The notes: generated from the sequence alone by a model not told the origin. DNA of 64,000 nt from Pseudomonas sp. C1C7 (GCF_013359595.1 NZ_JABFMP010000033.1:16281-80280); one strand, 5' to 3'. Shown: positions 52,652 through 61,655, counted from the first letter of the stretch. A program made the numbers and translations.

Positions 52652-53491
52652 GTGAGCAAAAAGCCCTACGTTCCGCCCAAGGTCTGGAAACACGAAGCCC
52701 CGTCCGGCGGTCAGTTCGCCAACATCAACCGCCCGGTTGCCGGCCCTACCCATGACAAGACCCTGCCGGTGGGCAAGCAGCCTTTGCAGCTGTATTCGCT
52801 GGCCACGCCTAACGGCGTGAAGATCACCATCATGCTCGAGGAACTGCTGGCCCTGGGGCATTCCGGCGCCGAGTACGACGCCTGGCTGATCCGCATCGGC
52901 GAAGGGGATCAGTTTTCCAGCGGCTTTGTCGACATCAACCCGAATTCGAAAATCCCGGCCTTGCTGGACCGCAGCGCAGAGCCGCCGATCCGCGTGTTCG
53001 AGTCCGGTTCGATTCTTTTGTACCTGGCGGAAAAATTCGGCGCCTTCCTGCCCAAGGATCCTGCGGGGCGCACCGAGACCCTGAACTGGCTGTTCTGGCA
53101 GATGGGCTCGGCGCCGTATCTGGGGGGTGGTTTCGGGCATTTCTATGCCTATGCGCCGGAGAAATACGAGTACCCGATCAATCGCTTCACCATGGAGGCC
53201 AAGCGTCAGCTGGATGTTCTCGACCGTCGGCTTGCGCAAAGTGCCTATCTGGCTGGTGAGGAATACAGCATCGCCGATATTGCGGTGTGGCCGTGGTATG
53301 GGCAGTTGGTGCGGGACAAGGTGTACTCGGCGGCTGAGTTTCTCTCGGCTCATGAATACAAGCATGTGCAGCGTTGGGCCGAAGACATCGCCAAGCGGCC
53401 TGCGGTGGTGCGTGGTCAGCGGGTTAACCGAACCTGGGGCGATGAGGAAAGCCAGGTGCCTGAACGGCATCAGGCCAGTGATCTGGACTGA
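52652..53491 (+). CDS. yghU: Glutathione-dependent disulfide-bond oxidoreductase YghU
   Basis: A 279-residue Nu-class GST-like protein matching YghU: YVPPKVWKHEAPSGGQFANI, RPVAGPTHDKTLPVGK, LYSLATPNGVKITIMLEELL, INPNSKIPALLD, FESGSILLYLAEKFG and IADIAVWPWYG. Translation starts at GTG 52652 with GGAGG eight bases upstream; an earlier in-frame ATG lacks such a site. It reduces glutathionyl or organic disulfides using glutathione. Confidence 0.92.
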   Translation: MSKKPYVPPKVWKHEAPSGGQFANINRPVAGPTHDKTLPVGKQPLQLYSLATPNGVKITIMLEELLALGHSGAEYDAWLIRIGEGDQFSSGFVDINPNSKIPALLDRSAEPPIRVFESGSILLYLAEKFGAFLPKDPAGRTETLNWLFWQMGSAPYLGGGFGHFYAYAPEKYEYPINRFTMEAKRQLDVLDRRLAQSAYLAGEEYSIADIAVWPWYGQLVRDKVYSAAEFLSAHEYKHVQRWAEDIAKRPAVVRGQRVNRTWGDEESQVPERHQASDLD

Positions 53492-53506
53492 ACGCCACCT
53501 GTACCT

Positions 53507-53596
53507 GTAGGAGCGAGGCTTGCCCGCGAATGCGCAGGGGCAGTCGAGGGAGATGCAGTCTGACACACCGCTTTCGCGGGCAAGCCTCGCTCCTAC
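53507..53596. repeat. REPIN (GTAGGAGCGAGGCTTGCCCGCG class)
   Basis: TGTAGGAGCGAGGCTTGCCC faces GGGCAAGCCTCGCTCCTAC with a ~45-base loop, between convergent yghU and cytochrome genes. Confidence 0.85.
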
Positions 53597-53625
53597 GGGT
53601 TGTGGTGTATGGAGAAAATCCCGGG

Positions 53626-54000
53626 TTACTCGGGCACACCTGACACGGGCTGGGCGTGACAGCGCTGACACTCTCGAACCGGGCCCGCCGCATGAAACAC
53701 CTGTACCTGCTTCAGATGGCAATCTCGGCACAAGCCATGGAAATCCTGTTCGATGCGCTGCGCCAACGCAGGCGTCTTCTTGTGGCACAACACACAGCTG
53801 CGTTCCCCGGTGGGTGGCGAGGGTGCGTGGTCGGCGTAATCGTGGTGGCAGGTCAGGCAGTTCACCTTGCCGTGCAGTTGATGATTGAAATTCAGCGGCA
53901 GCAACGGGCGGTCCTGAAGCAACTGCCCGTGACCAGCGTTGAGCAAATAGCCCAGCCCTGCCGTCGCAATCAACACCCCAAAAAGATGCATGCGCTTCAT
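53626..54000 (-). CDS. Tetraheme cytochrome c (class III/c7-like)
   Basis: A 124-residue protein with an N-terminal signal or anchor helix (MHLFGVLIATAGLGYLLNAG) and four CxxCH haem sites: CLTCH, CVLCH, CRDCH and CQRCH. Extra His residues (FNHQLHG, HHDYADH, DFHG, VFHAAG) can provide distal ligands, as in class III cytochromes. Its ATG overlaps the stop of the membrane protein gene upstream. It is likely a periplasmic electron carrier working with that protein. Partner enzymes are not in the window. Confidence 0.82.
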   Translation of the reverse strand: MKRMHLFGVLIATAGLGYLLNAGHGQLLQDRPLLPLNFNHQLHGKVNCLTCHHDYADHAPSPPTGERSCVLCHKKTPALAQRIEQDFHGLCRDCHLKQVQVFHAAGPVRECQRCHAQPVSGVPE

Positions 54001-54707
54001 AACGGCAAATCACTGTTGGCCAGCAGCGAATAACCGAGCGCCAGAGTTATGGCGATCACCACCATCCCTGCACACAACCAGCTGGCATAACTTGCGGTAT
54101 GACGCCGCCTCGATCCGCCACCGCGCACCAATGCAGCCCGAGGCAACAGCGGCCTGAGGATCGCCGCGCCGATCAATCCCACCCAAAAGAACCACTTCCA
54201 CAGCGCTGCGGTGTAGAAACCGGCGCTGAGCATATGCACGCTCACCAACACCAACATCAGCGCCCCCAGCCCGTAGTGCCAGAGTTTGAAATGCCGATGA
54301 TTGCGCCACAGCTTTTTGCGAACGGCCGAGAGGCTGGTCGGCACGAGCACCAGCAACAACAGGGTCGCCAGGGTGCCGCTCAGCATGGGCCAGGTGGCTG
54401 ATGGCTTGAGGTAGTCGACTACTTGCGGCTCGCTGATCAGCAGCACGCCCACATGCAACGCCAGCAACAGCGTGGCGGCGTAGCCGAGGTCGCGGTGCAG
54501 GTTCATGAAGAACTTGCCGTCGTAGTAAGGCTCGGAGAGCGGGCGACCGCTGTAGATGAACAGCGCAGCCAACAGAATGCCGGCCAGGAACCCTGCCCCA
54601 TTGGCAAAATCCCAGGCAGGATCGATGCCCGGCATCGGGGTCATGAACAACAGCAGCACGAACGGCAGTGTGACCAGCAGGGTCAGACGAAGCAGCAATG
54701 CAACCAC
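53997..54707 (-). CDS. Ferric-reductase-like membrane cytochrome b-type protein
   Basis: A 236-residue protein with about six membrane helices and His-bearing helices typical of ferric-reductase-like b-haem domains: FFMNLHRDLGYAATLLLALH, WRNHRHFKLWHYGLGALML and VLVSVHMLSAGFY. No flavin or NAD domain is present. Translation starts at GTG 54707 with AGGAGG six bases upstream. It is coupled by a four-base overlap to the tetraheme cytochrome. Together they could move electrons between the membrane pool and the periplasm; direction and partners are unknown. Confidence 0.75.
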   Translation of the reverse strand: MVALLLRLTLLVTLPFVLLLFMTPMPGIDPAWDFANGAGFLAGILLAALFIYSGRPLSEPYYDGKFFMNLHRDLGYAATLLLALHVGVLLISEPQVVDYLKPSATWPMLSGTLATLLLLVLVPTSLSAVRKKLWRNHRHFKLWHYGLGALMLVLVSVHMLSAGFYTAALWKWFFWVGLIGAAILRPLLPRAALVRGGGSRRRHTASYASWLCAGMVVIAITLALGYSLLANSDLPL

Positions 54708-54840
54708 GCTCAGCCTCCTGCCGGGTAGTACCTTGGGACATTACTTCAGCTTCGGATTATCGCCGGGATGGTTGCGAGGCCTTTGAGTCTGGCTGCCAGG
54801 TGTGTTGTTGAGCGTGACAATTTGCGCAAGGCAAAAAACT

Positions 54841-54940
54841 GTGGGAGCGAGCCTGCTCGCGATAAAGCATTGGACGCCGCGGGGTGCTGGTTTTGCGCAT
54901 TATCGTTGGCGACCATCGCGAGCAGGCTCGCTCCTACAGG
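54841..54940. repeat. REPIN (GTGGGAGCGAGCCTGCTCGCG class)
   Basis: GTGGGAGCGAGCCTGCTCGC faces GCGAGCAGGCTCGCTCCTAC. It is the first of two adjacent REPINs filling the gap between the cytochrome and VOC genes. Confidence 0.85.
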
Positions 54941-54949
54941 TTTCTCCTT

Positions 54950-55052
54950 GTGGGAGCGGGCTTGCTCGCGAAAGCGTGGTGTCAGGCAACACAGATGTCG
55001 ACCGGGAGTCCGCATTCGCGAGCAAGTCGAATCGTCGCACCGCCGCTCCCAC
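54950..55052. repeat. REPIN, second adjacent copy, degenerate right arm
   Basis: GTGGGAGCGGGCTTGCTCGC faces GCGAGCAAGTCGAATCGTCG, then CACCGCCGCTCCCAC, where an insertion separates the two parts of the right arm. Confidence 0.75.
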
Positions 55053-55077
55053 AGGGGGATTGTGCATGTCTCAGAGG

Positions 55078-55461
55078 TTACGCAGGCTTGAAGCAGTACG
55101 CCGCGAGCTTGTTGCCATCCAGATCCCGGGCATACGCAGCATAGGCATTCGGCGCCCAACCCCGCGGCCCCGGTTCGCCTTCGCAAGTGCCGCCACCGGC
55201 CAGTGCCGCCGCATGAAACGCATCAATCGCCGCACGATCCGGCGCTTCGAAGCTCACGGTCACGCCATTGCCCACAGTCGCCGGCGCACCGTTGGCGGGC
55301 TTGAGCACGAAGAACGATGGCGCACTCTCACCCCATATCGAGCCGTTGTCTTCCAGGTCAGCGATGCGTTTCTGGCCAAGGGCGCCGAGCACCTTGTCGT
55401 AAAAGGTGCGGGCTTTTTGCAGATCGTTGGTACCGACAGTGACGTGAGTGAAAACGCTCAT
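55078..55461 (-). CDS. VOC (glyoxalase/bleomycin-resistance fold) protein
   Basis: A 127-residue vicinal-oxygen-chelate protein: FTHVTVGTNDLQKARTFYDK, VLKPANGAPA, VSFEAPDRAAIDAFH and a C-terminal YAAYARDLDGNKLAAYCF. The ATG at 55461 has GAGAGC six bases upstream. It follows the solute-binding protein gene on the same strand by 53 bp, so it may be the last gene of the flavoprotein cluster. Function unknown. Confidence 0.85.
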   Translation of the reverse strand: MSVFTHVTVGTNDLQKARTFYDKVLGALGQKRIADLEDNGSIWGESAPSFFVLKPANGAPATVGNGVTVSFEAPDRAAIDAFHAAALAGGGTCEGEPGPRGWAPNAYAAYARDLDGNKLAAYCFKPA

Positions 55462-55514
55462 TTTTATGCTCTCGTGGGTAGATCCAGGGTGGATGAGTGG
55501 GGTTGCTTCAGCTT

Positions 55515-56312
55515 TCAGTGCGGCCACAGATCGATCGGGAAGTACTTCTGCGATATCTGCGTGTACTTGCCCGATTCATATAACTGGGTCAGCGCCTGAT
55601 CGATCTGGGTCTTGAGCTCGACGTCGCTCTTGCGCAGCCCCGCGCCGACGCCAAGGCCATATTTGAGCGGGTCCATCTTCACGCTGCCGGTGCCCTTCTC
55701 CTCGAACGCCGAGCCGTCCTGGGACTTGAGGAATTCGATGTCGCCCAGCTTGTCGAGGAACATCACATCGATGCGCCCCGCAATCAGGTCGGCGTTGCAG
55801 TCGTCCTGGGTGTTGTAGATGCGGATGTCGGAGGTTTTGCCATAGGCGGTGCGGATGAATTCGGCGTTGGTGGTCGAGCCCTGCACGCCGATGGCCTTGC
55901 CGGCGAGACCTTCGGGCGTCAGGGTCACATCGATGTCCTTGGCCGCGACGAAAATGCCGGTGGTTTCATAGTAGGGACGGGAAAACGCGATCACCTTCTG
56001 CCGCTCGGGACTGATGCCCATCGAGTTGAACAGCACGTCGAACTTGTTGGCGATCAACGCCGGAATGATGCCGTCCCACGCCACTTCCTTGATCTCGCAC
56101 TCGGCCTTCATCTGCTCGCACAGTGCACGGATCAGGTCCGGTTCAAAGCCGGTGAATTGCCCTGTAGGCGTCTTCACCAGGAACGGCGGGTACGGCTCGG
56201 CGGCCACGCCAAATCGCAGTTTCTCCTGCGCCGCGCTGGCGGGCGCGGTGAAGGCACACAATGTCAGGCCGAGGGAGGCCGCCAGGGTCAGGTTGCGCAG
56301 TATTCGTTTCAT
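55515..56312 (-). CDS. Amino-acid/opine-type ABC substrate-binding protein (no adjacent permease)
   Basis: A 265-residue family-3 binding protein with a signal peptide ending PASAAQE. Segments include LRFGVAAEPYPPFLVKTP, GFEPDLIRALCEQMKAECEI, GIIPALIANKFDVLFNSMGI and DRIDVMFLDKLGD-like residues. The style is that of ArgT/HisJ/opine-binding proteins. No permease or ATPase lies nearby. It follows three flavoprotein genes and probably captures their substrate. AAGGATCGACC precedes the ATG. Confidence 0.87.
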   Translation of the reverse strand: MKRILRNLTLAASLGLTLCAFTAPASAAQEKLRFGVAAEPYPPFLVKTPTGQFTGFEPDLIRALCEQMKAECEIKEVAWDGIIPALIANKFDVLFNSMGISPERQKVIAFSRPYYETTGIFVAAKDIDVTLTPEGLAGKAIGVQGSTTNAEFIRTAYGKTSDIRIYNTQDDCNADLIAGRIDVMFLDKLGDIEFLKSQDGSAFEEKGTGSVKMDPLKYGLGVGAGLRKSDVELKTQIDQALTQLYESGKYTQISQKYFPIDLWPH

Positions 56313-56357
56313 GGTCGATCCTTTTTTTATTGGAGGATGGATTCGAAGAACGTCTTT

Positions 56358-57527
56358 CTATGCCGCCGGCATCGGCAGCGGCAACCAGCCCTGAATGGCC
56401 TGCCAGTCAGATTCGAGGGCGCTGAAACGCGAGAGTGAGAACGTGGAAAGATCGGCGAAACTGCACTTACCGTCCACGACCAGGTCGCGAATGGCATGAC
56501 CGCTCGCCGGAGAAAGCCCGAAGCCGACACCGGACATGGTGGCGACGGTGAGATTGTCCAGCGCAGCGGGCCGATCGATGACCGGACGCCCGTCCGGGGT
56601 ATTTTCGATGAACCCTGCCCAGCTGCGGATCACCCGCTTGTGGGCGACCTTGGGGAACAGCTCGGCCAGGCGTTTGGCGATGTTGCATTGCAGCGGCGTC
56701 GATTGCGGCCGGGTATCGTGCAAATCCGCCAGGTCGACCCACTCATGGGGCCCGCCACCGTAAGCCAGGTTGCCGCGCAAGGTCTGCCGGCCATACAGGC
56801 CGTTGCCATCGACGCCGCCCACTTCAAGTAACGGCAGCGGCTCGGTGACGATCATTTCCGCCCGCGCGGTCACCAGTGGAATCTCCACGCCCAGCTGCGC
56901 CGCCAGCACCCCGGTGTGCGGCCCTGCGGCAATCACCAGATGATCACAGGAAATCAGGCCTTGGGCAGTGCGCACGCCGGTCACCCGGTCGCCGTCCCGC
57001 ACCACCTCAACCACCGGCGTATGTTCAAGCACACGCCCACCCAGGTTCTGCAGCGCCCAGGCATAAGCCTGCAAGGTGCGGTGCGGATTGGCATGGCCGC
57101 CGAAGTGGTAGTAGAAACCGGCCAGCACGTTGTCGCCGGCAAAAGGCACCAGTTCGCGCACCTGCCGCGGGTCCAGCAGATCAACCTGCAAGCCATACCA
57201 GGCCGCTTCGTTCACCACCTTCTGGTCGAGGGAAACCTGGTGCTCGGTGAGATCGATACTGATGCGGTCCGGACGATATTCGGTGGGATAACCCAGCAAT
57301 TCGTCCATCATCGGCCACAGCCTTTGCTCTTCGACAAACAGCGGGCTGTGGTGATGGGAACAGCCGCCGCCGTTGCGCCCCGAAGCGCCCCAGCCGATCA
57401 GGCCGGCTTCGAGCACCAGCACGTCGACGCCATCCCGGGCCAGCCACCACGCGGCGCTCAGACCGGTGACGCCGCCACCGACGATGACCACGGATGCGCT
57501 GGAGGCGGATTTTTTAACGGTTTGCAT
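56358..57527 (-). CDS. DAO-type FAD-dependent oxidoreductase (oxidase beta-subunit-like)
   Basis: A 389-residue D-amino-acid-oxidase-fold flavoprotein. It has the FAD-binding motif VIVGGGVTGLSAAWWLAR, GRNGGGCSHHHSP, and the C-terminal SWAGFIENTPDGRPVIDRP followed by GVGFGLSPASG. This resembles beta subunits of opine and D-hydroxyproline dehydrogenases, which pair with a BFD-domain protein like the one encoded four bases upstream. The ATG has GAGGG eight bases before it inside the preceding gene, supporting coupling. Confidence 0.82.
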   Translation of the reverse strand: MQTVKKSASSASVVIVGGGVTGLSAAWWLARDGVDVLVLEAGLIGWGASGRNGGGCSHHHSPLFVEEQRLWPMMDELLGYPTEYRPDRISIDLTEHQVSLDQKVVNEAAWYGLQVDLLDPRQVRELVPFAGDNVLAGFYYHFGGHANPHRTLQAYAWALQNLGGRVLEHTPVVEVVRDGDRVTGVRTAQGLISCDHLVIAAGPHTGVLAAQLGVEIPLVTARAEMIVTEPLPLLEVGGVDGNGLYGRQTLRGNLAYGGGPHEWVDLADLHDTRPQSTPLQCNIAKRLAELFPKVAHKRVIRSWAGFIENTPDGRPVIDRPAALDNLTVATMSGVGFGLSPASGHAIRDLVVDGKCSFADLSTFSLSRFSALESDWQAIQGWLPLPMPAA

Positions 57528-57531
57528 GGTG

Positions 57532-59178
57532 TCAGCCCTCGTGGTTCAGCGCGGTGGATTGAGGCTCGGTTTCAGGTCGACGCCTGGCGACGGTCTGCTC
57601 GCCGGCGCACAGCCAGAACGGCGTCCACTGCGACGGCATGTCGAACCAGGCATCCCAACGACTGTTCATCTGCGGTGTTTCCTCGACCTGCCCCGCCTGA
57701 TGCATCGACAGCGGCCGTACCGGCGGACGGAACGACGCCAGCGCAATGGCCTCGACACTCAGGCCGGCGCCCAGGCCCAGTAAGGCCGCCACCTGTTCAC
57801 GGCAACGGCGGCCCTGACACGGGCCCATGCAGGCGCGGGTCAGGCGCTTGGTCACGTCCGGGTTGGGCGTATCGTTGTGCATGGTGATTTCCAGCGACGC
57901 CTCGACGGGCGTCCATTGCAGGTATCGCGGCGGTTGCTGTCCGAGAATCTCGTGGGCGGTCACCTCTTCACACTGGCAGACGAAGGGCTGGTTCTGTGCG
58001 TGCAGCGTGGTTGCCCGGACCCAGGCCGTGCGGTTGGCGGCAATGTCGCAGATCGGTTGGTCGGGAATCGATGGTTGCTCATCCGGCGCGATGACCGCAC
58101 CGAGCGCGAGCAACGCGGTGTGCGCGGCGATCCGGCCTTCGCGCCGGGCAATGTCCTCGTCGAGGCTTTTCGACGGCCAGACGCCAGCGCAATCGCCAGC
58201 CACCAGCACGAAGGGCAACGAGGTGCGTTGCGCAGGGTCGATATCGGGTACGTGACCGCCACGGCTGGCCTGGAATGACATGCGGCAACCCGTGGCTTCC
58301 ACCAGTTCGATGGCGGGGATGGCTGCCACACCGAGCAGCACCGTGTCGCACTCGATTTCGATCAGTGAGCCCTCAAGCGGGCGGCCCTCGGTGTCGATCG
58401 CCACCGCTTTTATGCCCTTGACCCCGAATCCGTCGCCAAGCGCCTCACGCACCACATGTCGGGTCAGCAGCTGAGCGCCCTGCTCTACCAGTTGATTCAG
58501 CAGCGTTTGATCGCCACTGACCTGCGCAGCCTGTTCGATGATCGCCGCAATCTGCACGCCGCTGGCGACCAACGCCTGAGCCGTGACCAGCGCCTGGGTA
58601 TCGCTACCGACCAGCACCGCACGCTTGGCGTCCAGCGCCTGATAAACCGTCGCCAACCGATGTGCCGCACTGACGCCCATCACACCGGGTCGATCCCAGC
58701 CGTCGAACGCCAGGCCCATGTCGCGCCGGCCCGCGGCGACGATCACCTGCTTGAAGCGCAGCAGCCAGGCGTTTTCTTCATCGGCCAGACCCGCCACGGC
58801 GCCATCGATCCACGCGGCGGTGGGTTGCTGAGCAAACAGCCCCCAGACCGCCGTGCCGAGCCGCACATCGACGCCGGCCTCAAGCGCCTCGGAAATGTCC
58901 GGACGGGCATCGAGCAGGGTCTGCAGCACGCTGTTGCGGTTGGACACCGCCGCGCCCATTCGCCCGCCGAAATGCAGCGGCACTTCTTCGCCCATGGTTT
59001 CCAGTGGCACCGGATTTTCATCCACCAGGGTGACCCGCAGGCCATGGCCGATGGCGGTCAACGCCGCCTCCAGCCCCGCAGGCCCCGCGCCGATGATCAG
59101 GATGTCAGTCTCGTCGTTGATCGGCGGTGCCTTGCCCGCCACCGAGGCCGGGTCGTAGTAGTTGTTAGTTGTAGTCAC
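57532..59178 (-). CDS. FAD/NAD(P) oxidoreductase with BFD-like [2Fe-2S] domain (OoxA/HcnB-like)
   Basis: A 548-residue protein with two dinucleotide-binding regions (ILIIGAGPAGLEAALTAI near residue 27; RAVLVGSDTQALVTAQAL near 188). A BFD-like four-Cys site follows near 400-470: CQCEEVT, then RACMGPCQGRRC. This is the plan of the alpha subunit of opine oxidases and related dehydrogenases. About 60 extra residues follow the Fe-S part. Translation starts at GTG 59178 with AAGGGG seven bases upstream. Probably forms a complex with the 56358-57527 and/or 59221-60567 flavoproteins. Confidence 0.82.
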   Translation of the reverse strand: MTTTNNYYDPASVAGKAPPINDETDILIIGAGPAGLEAALTAIGHGLRVTLVDENPVPLETMGEEVPLHFGGRMGAAVSNRNSVLQTLLDARPDISEALEAGVDVRLGTAVWGLFAQQPTAAWIDGAVAGLADEENAWLLRFKQVIVAAGRRDMGLAFDGWDRPGVMGVSAAHRLATVYQALDAKRAVLVGSDTQALVTAQALVASGVQIAAIIEQAAQVSGDQTLLNQLVEQGAQLLTRHVVREALGDGFGVKGIKAVAIDTEGRPLEGSLIEIECDTVLLGVAAIPAIELVEATGCRMSFQASRGGHVPDIDPAQRTSLPFVLVAGDCAGVWPSKSLDEDIARREGRIAAHTALLALGAVIAPDEQPSIPDQPICDIAANRTAWVRATTLHAQNQPFVCQCEEVTAHEILGQQPPRYLQWTPVEASLEITMHNDTPNPDVTKRLTRACMGPCQGRRCREQVAALLGLGAGLSVEAIALASFRPPVRPLSMHQAGQVEETPQMNSRWDAWFDMPSQWTPFWLCAGEQTVARRRPETEPQSTALNHEG

Positions 59179-59220
59179 CGAATTTCCCCTTCAGGTCAGC
59201 ACGTGGACAGGAGCAAACGA

Positions 59221-60567
59221 CTAGAACAGCGATGAAGGCGGCTTGACGTCGCCTTCGGCGAAACGCGACAGGCGCAGCTGGCGCATGTCCAGGCCCGGAT
59301 CGCCCTTGTCGATCCAGTCCGCCAGGGTCTTGCCCACGATCGGCCCCATGGCGAAACCGTGGCCGCAGAACCCGGTGGCGATCGCCAGGCCCCGGGGTGA
59401 GGTCTGTGCGTCGATCACCGGGATGCCGTCGGGCAGCACGTCGATGGCCCCCGCCCAGCGGTCGGCGATCTGCGTATTGACCTGACCGGGGAACGCCGCC
59501 TTGAGCGAGCGCATGGCGGTGCCCAGGCCCTTCTCGTTGGGCTTGATCAGCGGGTTGCGCTCATGGATGCCCTCGCCCAGGCGCGAGGCTTGCGACCAGG
59601 GCATGCGCTGGTGCAGGTCGGTCAGGCAGGCGCCGTTGAGGTTGAAACGAAACGACTTGCGGTGCGCCCACAGTGACGGCGCATACCAATGCAGGGCGCG
59701 CAGGTGACCGAGGGTCATGTCGACGTCGACATGGGCGTCGTCGGCGATGTTGAAACTGCCGTCCAGGCGCTGGCGGAAACCCACGCCATTGGCGATGGTG
59801 GAAATGCCGCTCAGGGTCGGCCCGGCGGTGGTTCGGGCCACCGTGCCGCGCACCAGTTGTTGCGGCAGTTCGATGCCGAGCATCCGCAGCAAGCGAAAGG
59901 TGGTGACGCCAGCGGCGCAGATCACGGTTTTGGCCTTCACATAACCGCGCTCGGTTTCCACCCCCACCACTTGGCCGGCGGCGACATCGATGCCTCGGGC
60001 ACCACAGTGTTCCACCAGTTGCGCACCCAGTTCCCGGGCACGCATGGCGAAGGCCCGCGCCACCAGCGTGGGTTCGGCCTGACCGTCGCTGGCGGTGAAA
60101 ATCCCTCCCAGCTGCGGCACGGCGTAACCTGGCAGCTTGTCGAGCACTTGCCGGGGCGACAGCATCACGGTGTCCATCGAAAAACTGCGCGCGACGCTCA
60201 GCCAGGAGGCGTAGCCCTCGCGTTCTTCCTCGTTGCCGGCGACGAACAGGCAGCCGTCGTTGCGCCAGCCCAGGTCGGTTTGCAGTTCACGCTCCAGCGA
60301 ACGCCAGAGGCCGATGCTGGCCTGCATCAGCGGCACTTCGGCCTCGTCCCGCGATTGCTGACGCACGAAACCCCAGGCCCGGGAGGACTGCTGACCGGCC
60401 AGCAGGCTTTTTTCCAGCAGCAGCACCTTGCTGCCCGCCTTGCTCAGGTAATACGCGCTGGCACAGCCCATCAGGCCGCCGCCGATGATCACCACATCGA
60501 CTTCATGGGGCAGTGGATGGTCCTGAGACGCCGATACACCGGCCAAAGCTGCAACTGGAGTGTTCAT
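59221..60567 (-). CDS. DAO-type FAD-dependent oxidoreductase
   Basis: A 448-residue flavoprotein: VDVVIIGGGLMGCASAYYLS, GQQSSRAWGFVRQQSRDEAE, the conserved segment DRWAGAIDVLPDGIPVIDAQ and TGFCGHGFAMGPIVGKTLAD. It resembles sarcosine/opine-oxidase beta-type proteins. It is the first gene of the trio. The ATG at 60567 starts the recognisable protein, though no good ribosome-binding site precedes it. A divergent LysR gene is 127 bp away. Substrate probably an N-substituted or secondary amino acid. Confidence 0.8.
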   Translation of the reverse strand: MNTPVAALAGVSASQDHPLPHEVDVVIIGGGLMGCASAYYLSKAGSKVLLLEKSLLAGQQSSRAWGFVRQQSRDEAEVPLMQASIGLWRSLERELQTDLGWRNDGCLFVAGNEEEREGYASWLSVARSFSMDTVMLSPRQVLDKLPGYAVPQLGGIFTASDGQAEPTLVARAFAMRARELGAQLVEHCGARGIDVAAGQVVGVETERGYVKAKTVICAAGVTTFRLLRMLGIELPQQLVRGTVARTTAGPTLSGISTIANGVGFRQRLDGSFNIADDAHVDVDMTLGHLRALHWYAPSLWAHRKSFRFNLNGACLTDLHQRMPWSQASRLGEGIHERNPLIKPNEKGLGTAMRSLKAAFPGQVNTQIADRWAGAIDVLPDGIPVIDAQTSPRGLAIATGFCGHGFAMGPIVGKTLADWIDKGDPGLDMRQLRLSRFAEGDVKPPSSLF

Positions 60568-60638
60568 GAGGGAAATCGCCGAGTTGAGAATGACGCGTAG
60601 CGCAGCGTCGAGGTTTGAGCTAAGAATGTGCCCCGGCA

Positions 60639-60654
60639 CACTGAAATTACAGTG
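60639..60654. promoter_or_regulatory. Dyad CACTG-AAATTA-CAGTG between LysR and flavoprotein genes
   Basis: A perfect 5-bp inverted repeat with an AT-rich centre, in the divergent promoter region. It fits a LysR operator for the 60695 regulator. Confidence 0.5.
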
Positions 60655-60694
60655 ATGTCTGCGCATTAATTCCATGTGAGGAACGCATAGAAAC

Positions 60695-61570
60695 ATGAGC
60701 CGCCAACTGCCCTCGATCGAGCTTTTGCAGGCATTCCTGACGGTTGCCAAGACCGGTAACTTCGGCAAGGCGGGCGAGCAGCTCAACCTCAGCCAGAGCG
60801 CGGTGAGCCGTCAGGTCGCGCAGCTGGAAGCGCGCCTGGATACCCGTCTGTTCGAACGGCACACCCGCCGGATCGTGCTGACCGCCGAAGGCCGCTCGCT
60901 GGTGCCGGTGGCCGAACAGGTCATCGGTCTGCTGTCGGATGCCTCGCACATGCTCTCCACCGTGGGCCGCAGCGTCAGCCTGCGGGCGCATCCGACCATG
61001 GCCGCGCGCTGGTTGATTCCCAGGCTGACGGCGTTCTATCGCGAGCATCCGCAGGTGACCGTCAGCGTCGACACGGTGTATCACCGCTTCCCGGATTTCG
61101 CCTTCGAATCGGTGGACGCGATGATCGCCTACGGCACCGCCACCTGGCCCGACTTCGAGGCACTGGAGTTGTGGGAGGAAGAATTGATTCCGGTGTGCTC
61201 GCCGCTGCTTCTGGAGGGCACGACAGCGCAGGAGCTGCTCAAGACCGCGCGACTGGTGGACTCGAGCATGGATCGCCTGGATTGGCGGCGGTGGGAAGAG
61301 TACTACCCGGATTCGATCGGGCCGGATAATGCGCATCTGACCTTCGACACGTTGGAGTCGGCGATTGTCGCGGTGAAGTGTGGTCAGGGGATTGCGCTTG
61401 TCGATGCGGTGTTGACCCAGGATGAATTGCGCAATGGGCAGTTGGTGCGGGTGCATGACGGGCGCATTGTGACGGGTGGGCGGTATACGCTGGTGTATCC
61501 GCGGCGGGTGAAACACTCGAGCGGGTTTGCCGAATTCCTGAGCTGGCTGGAAAACCTGCAAAACGGCTAA
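60695..61570 (+). CDS. LysR-family regulator (GcvA-like)
   Basis: A 291-residue GcvA-like LysR protein: IELLQAFLTVAKTGNFGKAG, LSQSAVSRQVAQLEARLD, FERHTRRIVLTAEGRSL, then MAARWLIPRLTAFYREHP and GQGIALVDAVL. It is divergent from the flavoprotein cluster and is its likely regulator. Confidence 0.88.
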   Translation: MSRQLPSIELLQAFLTVAKTGNFGKAGEQLNLSQSAVSRQVAQLEARLDTRLFERHTRRIVLTAEGRSLVPVAEQVIGLLSDASHMLSTVGRSVSLRAHPTMAARWLIPRLTAFYREHPQVTVSVDTVYHRFPDFAFESVDAMIAYGTATWPDFEALELWEEELIPVCSPLLLEGTTAQELLKTARLVDSSMDRLDWRRWEEYYPDSIGPDNAHLTFDTLESAIVAVKCGQGIALVDAVLTQDELRNGQLVRVHDGRIVTGGRYTLVYPRRVKHSSGFAEFLSWLENLQNG

Positions 61571-61620
61571 CGACCCTACGCAAAACCCACGGTCATGGGG
61601 TGCCGGAGGCAGGGCGAGAA

Positions 61621-61655
61621 CCTGTGGCGAGGGGGTTTACCCCCTCGCCACAGGT
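61621..61655. repeat. Hairpin repeat (CCTGTGGCGAGGGGG class)
   Basis: CCTGTGGCGAGGGGGTTTAC-type left arm faces CCCCCTCGCCACAGG. It is a perfect stem after the LysR gene, and could serve as a terminator. Confidence 0.8.

Noticed and set aside
54841..55052. Possible CRISPR-like array from repeated GTGGGAGCG units
   Set aside because: Units are inverted pairs with variable spacing and occur singly across the window; they are REP/REPIN elements, not direct repeats with unique spacers.
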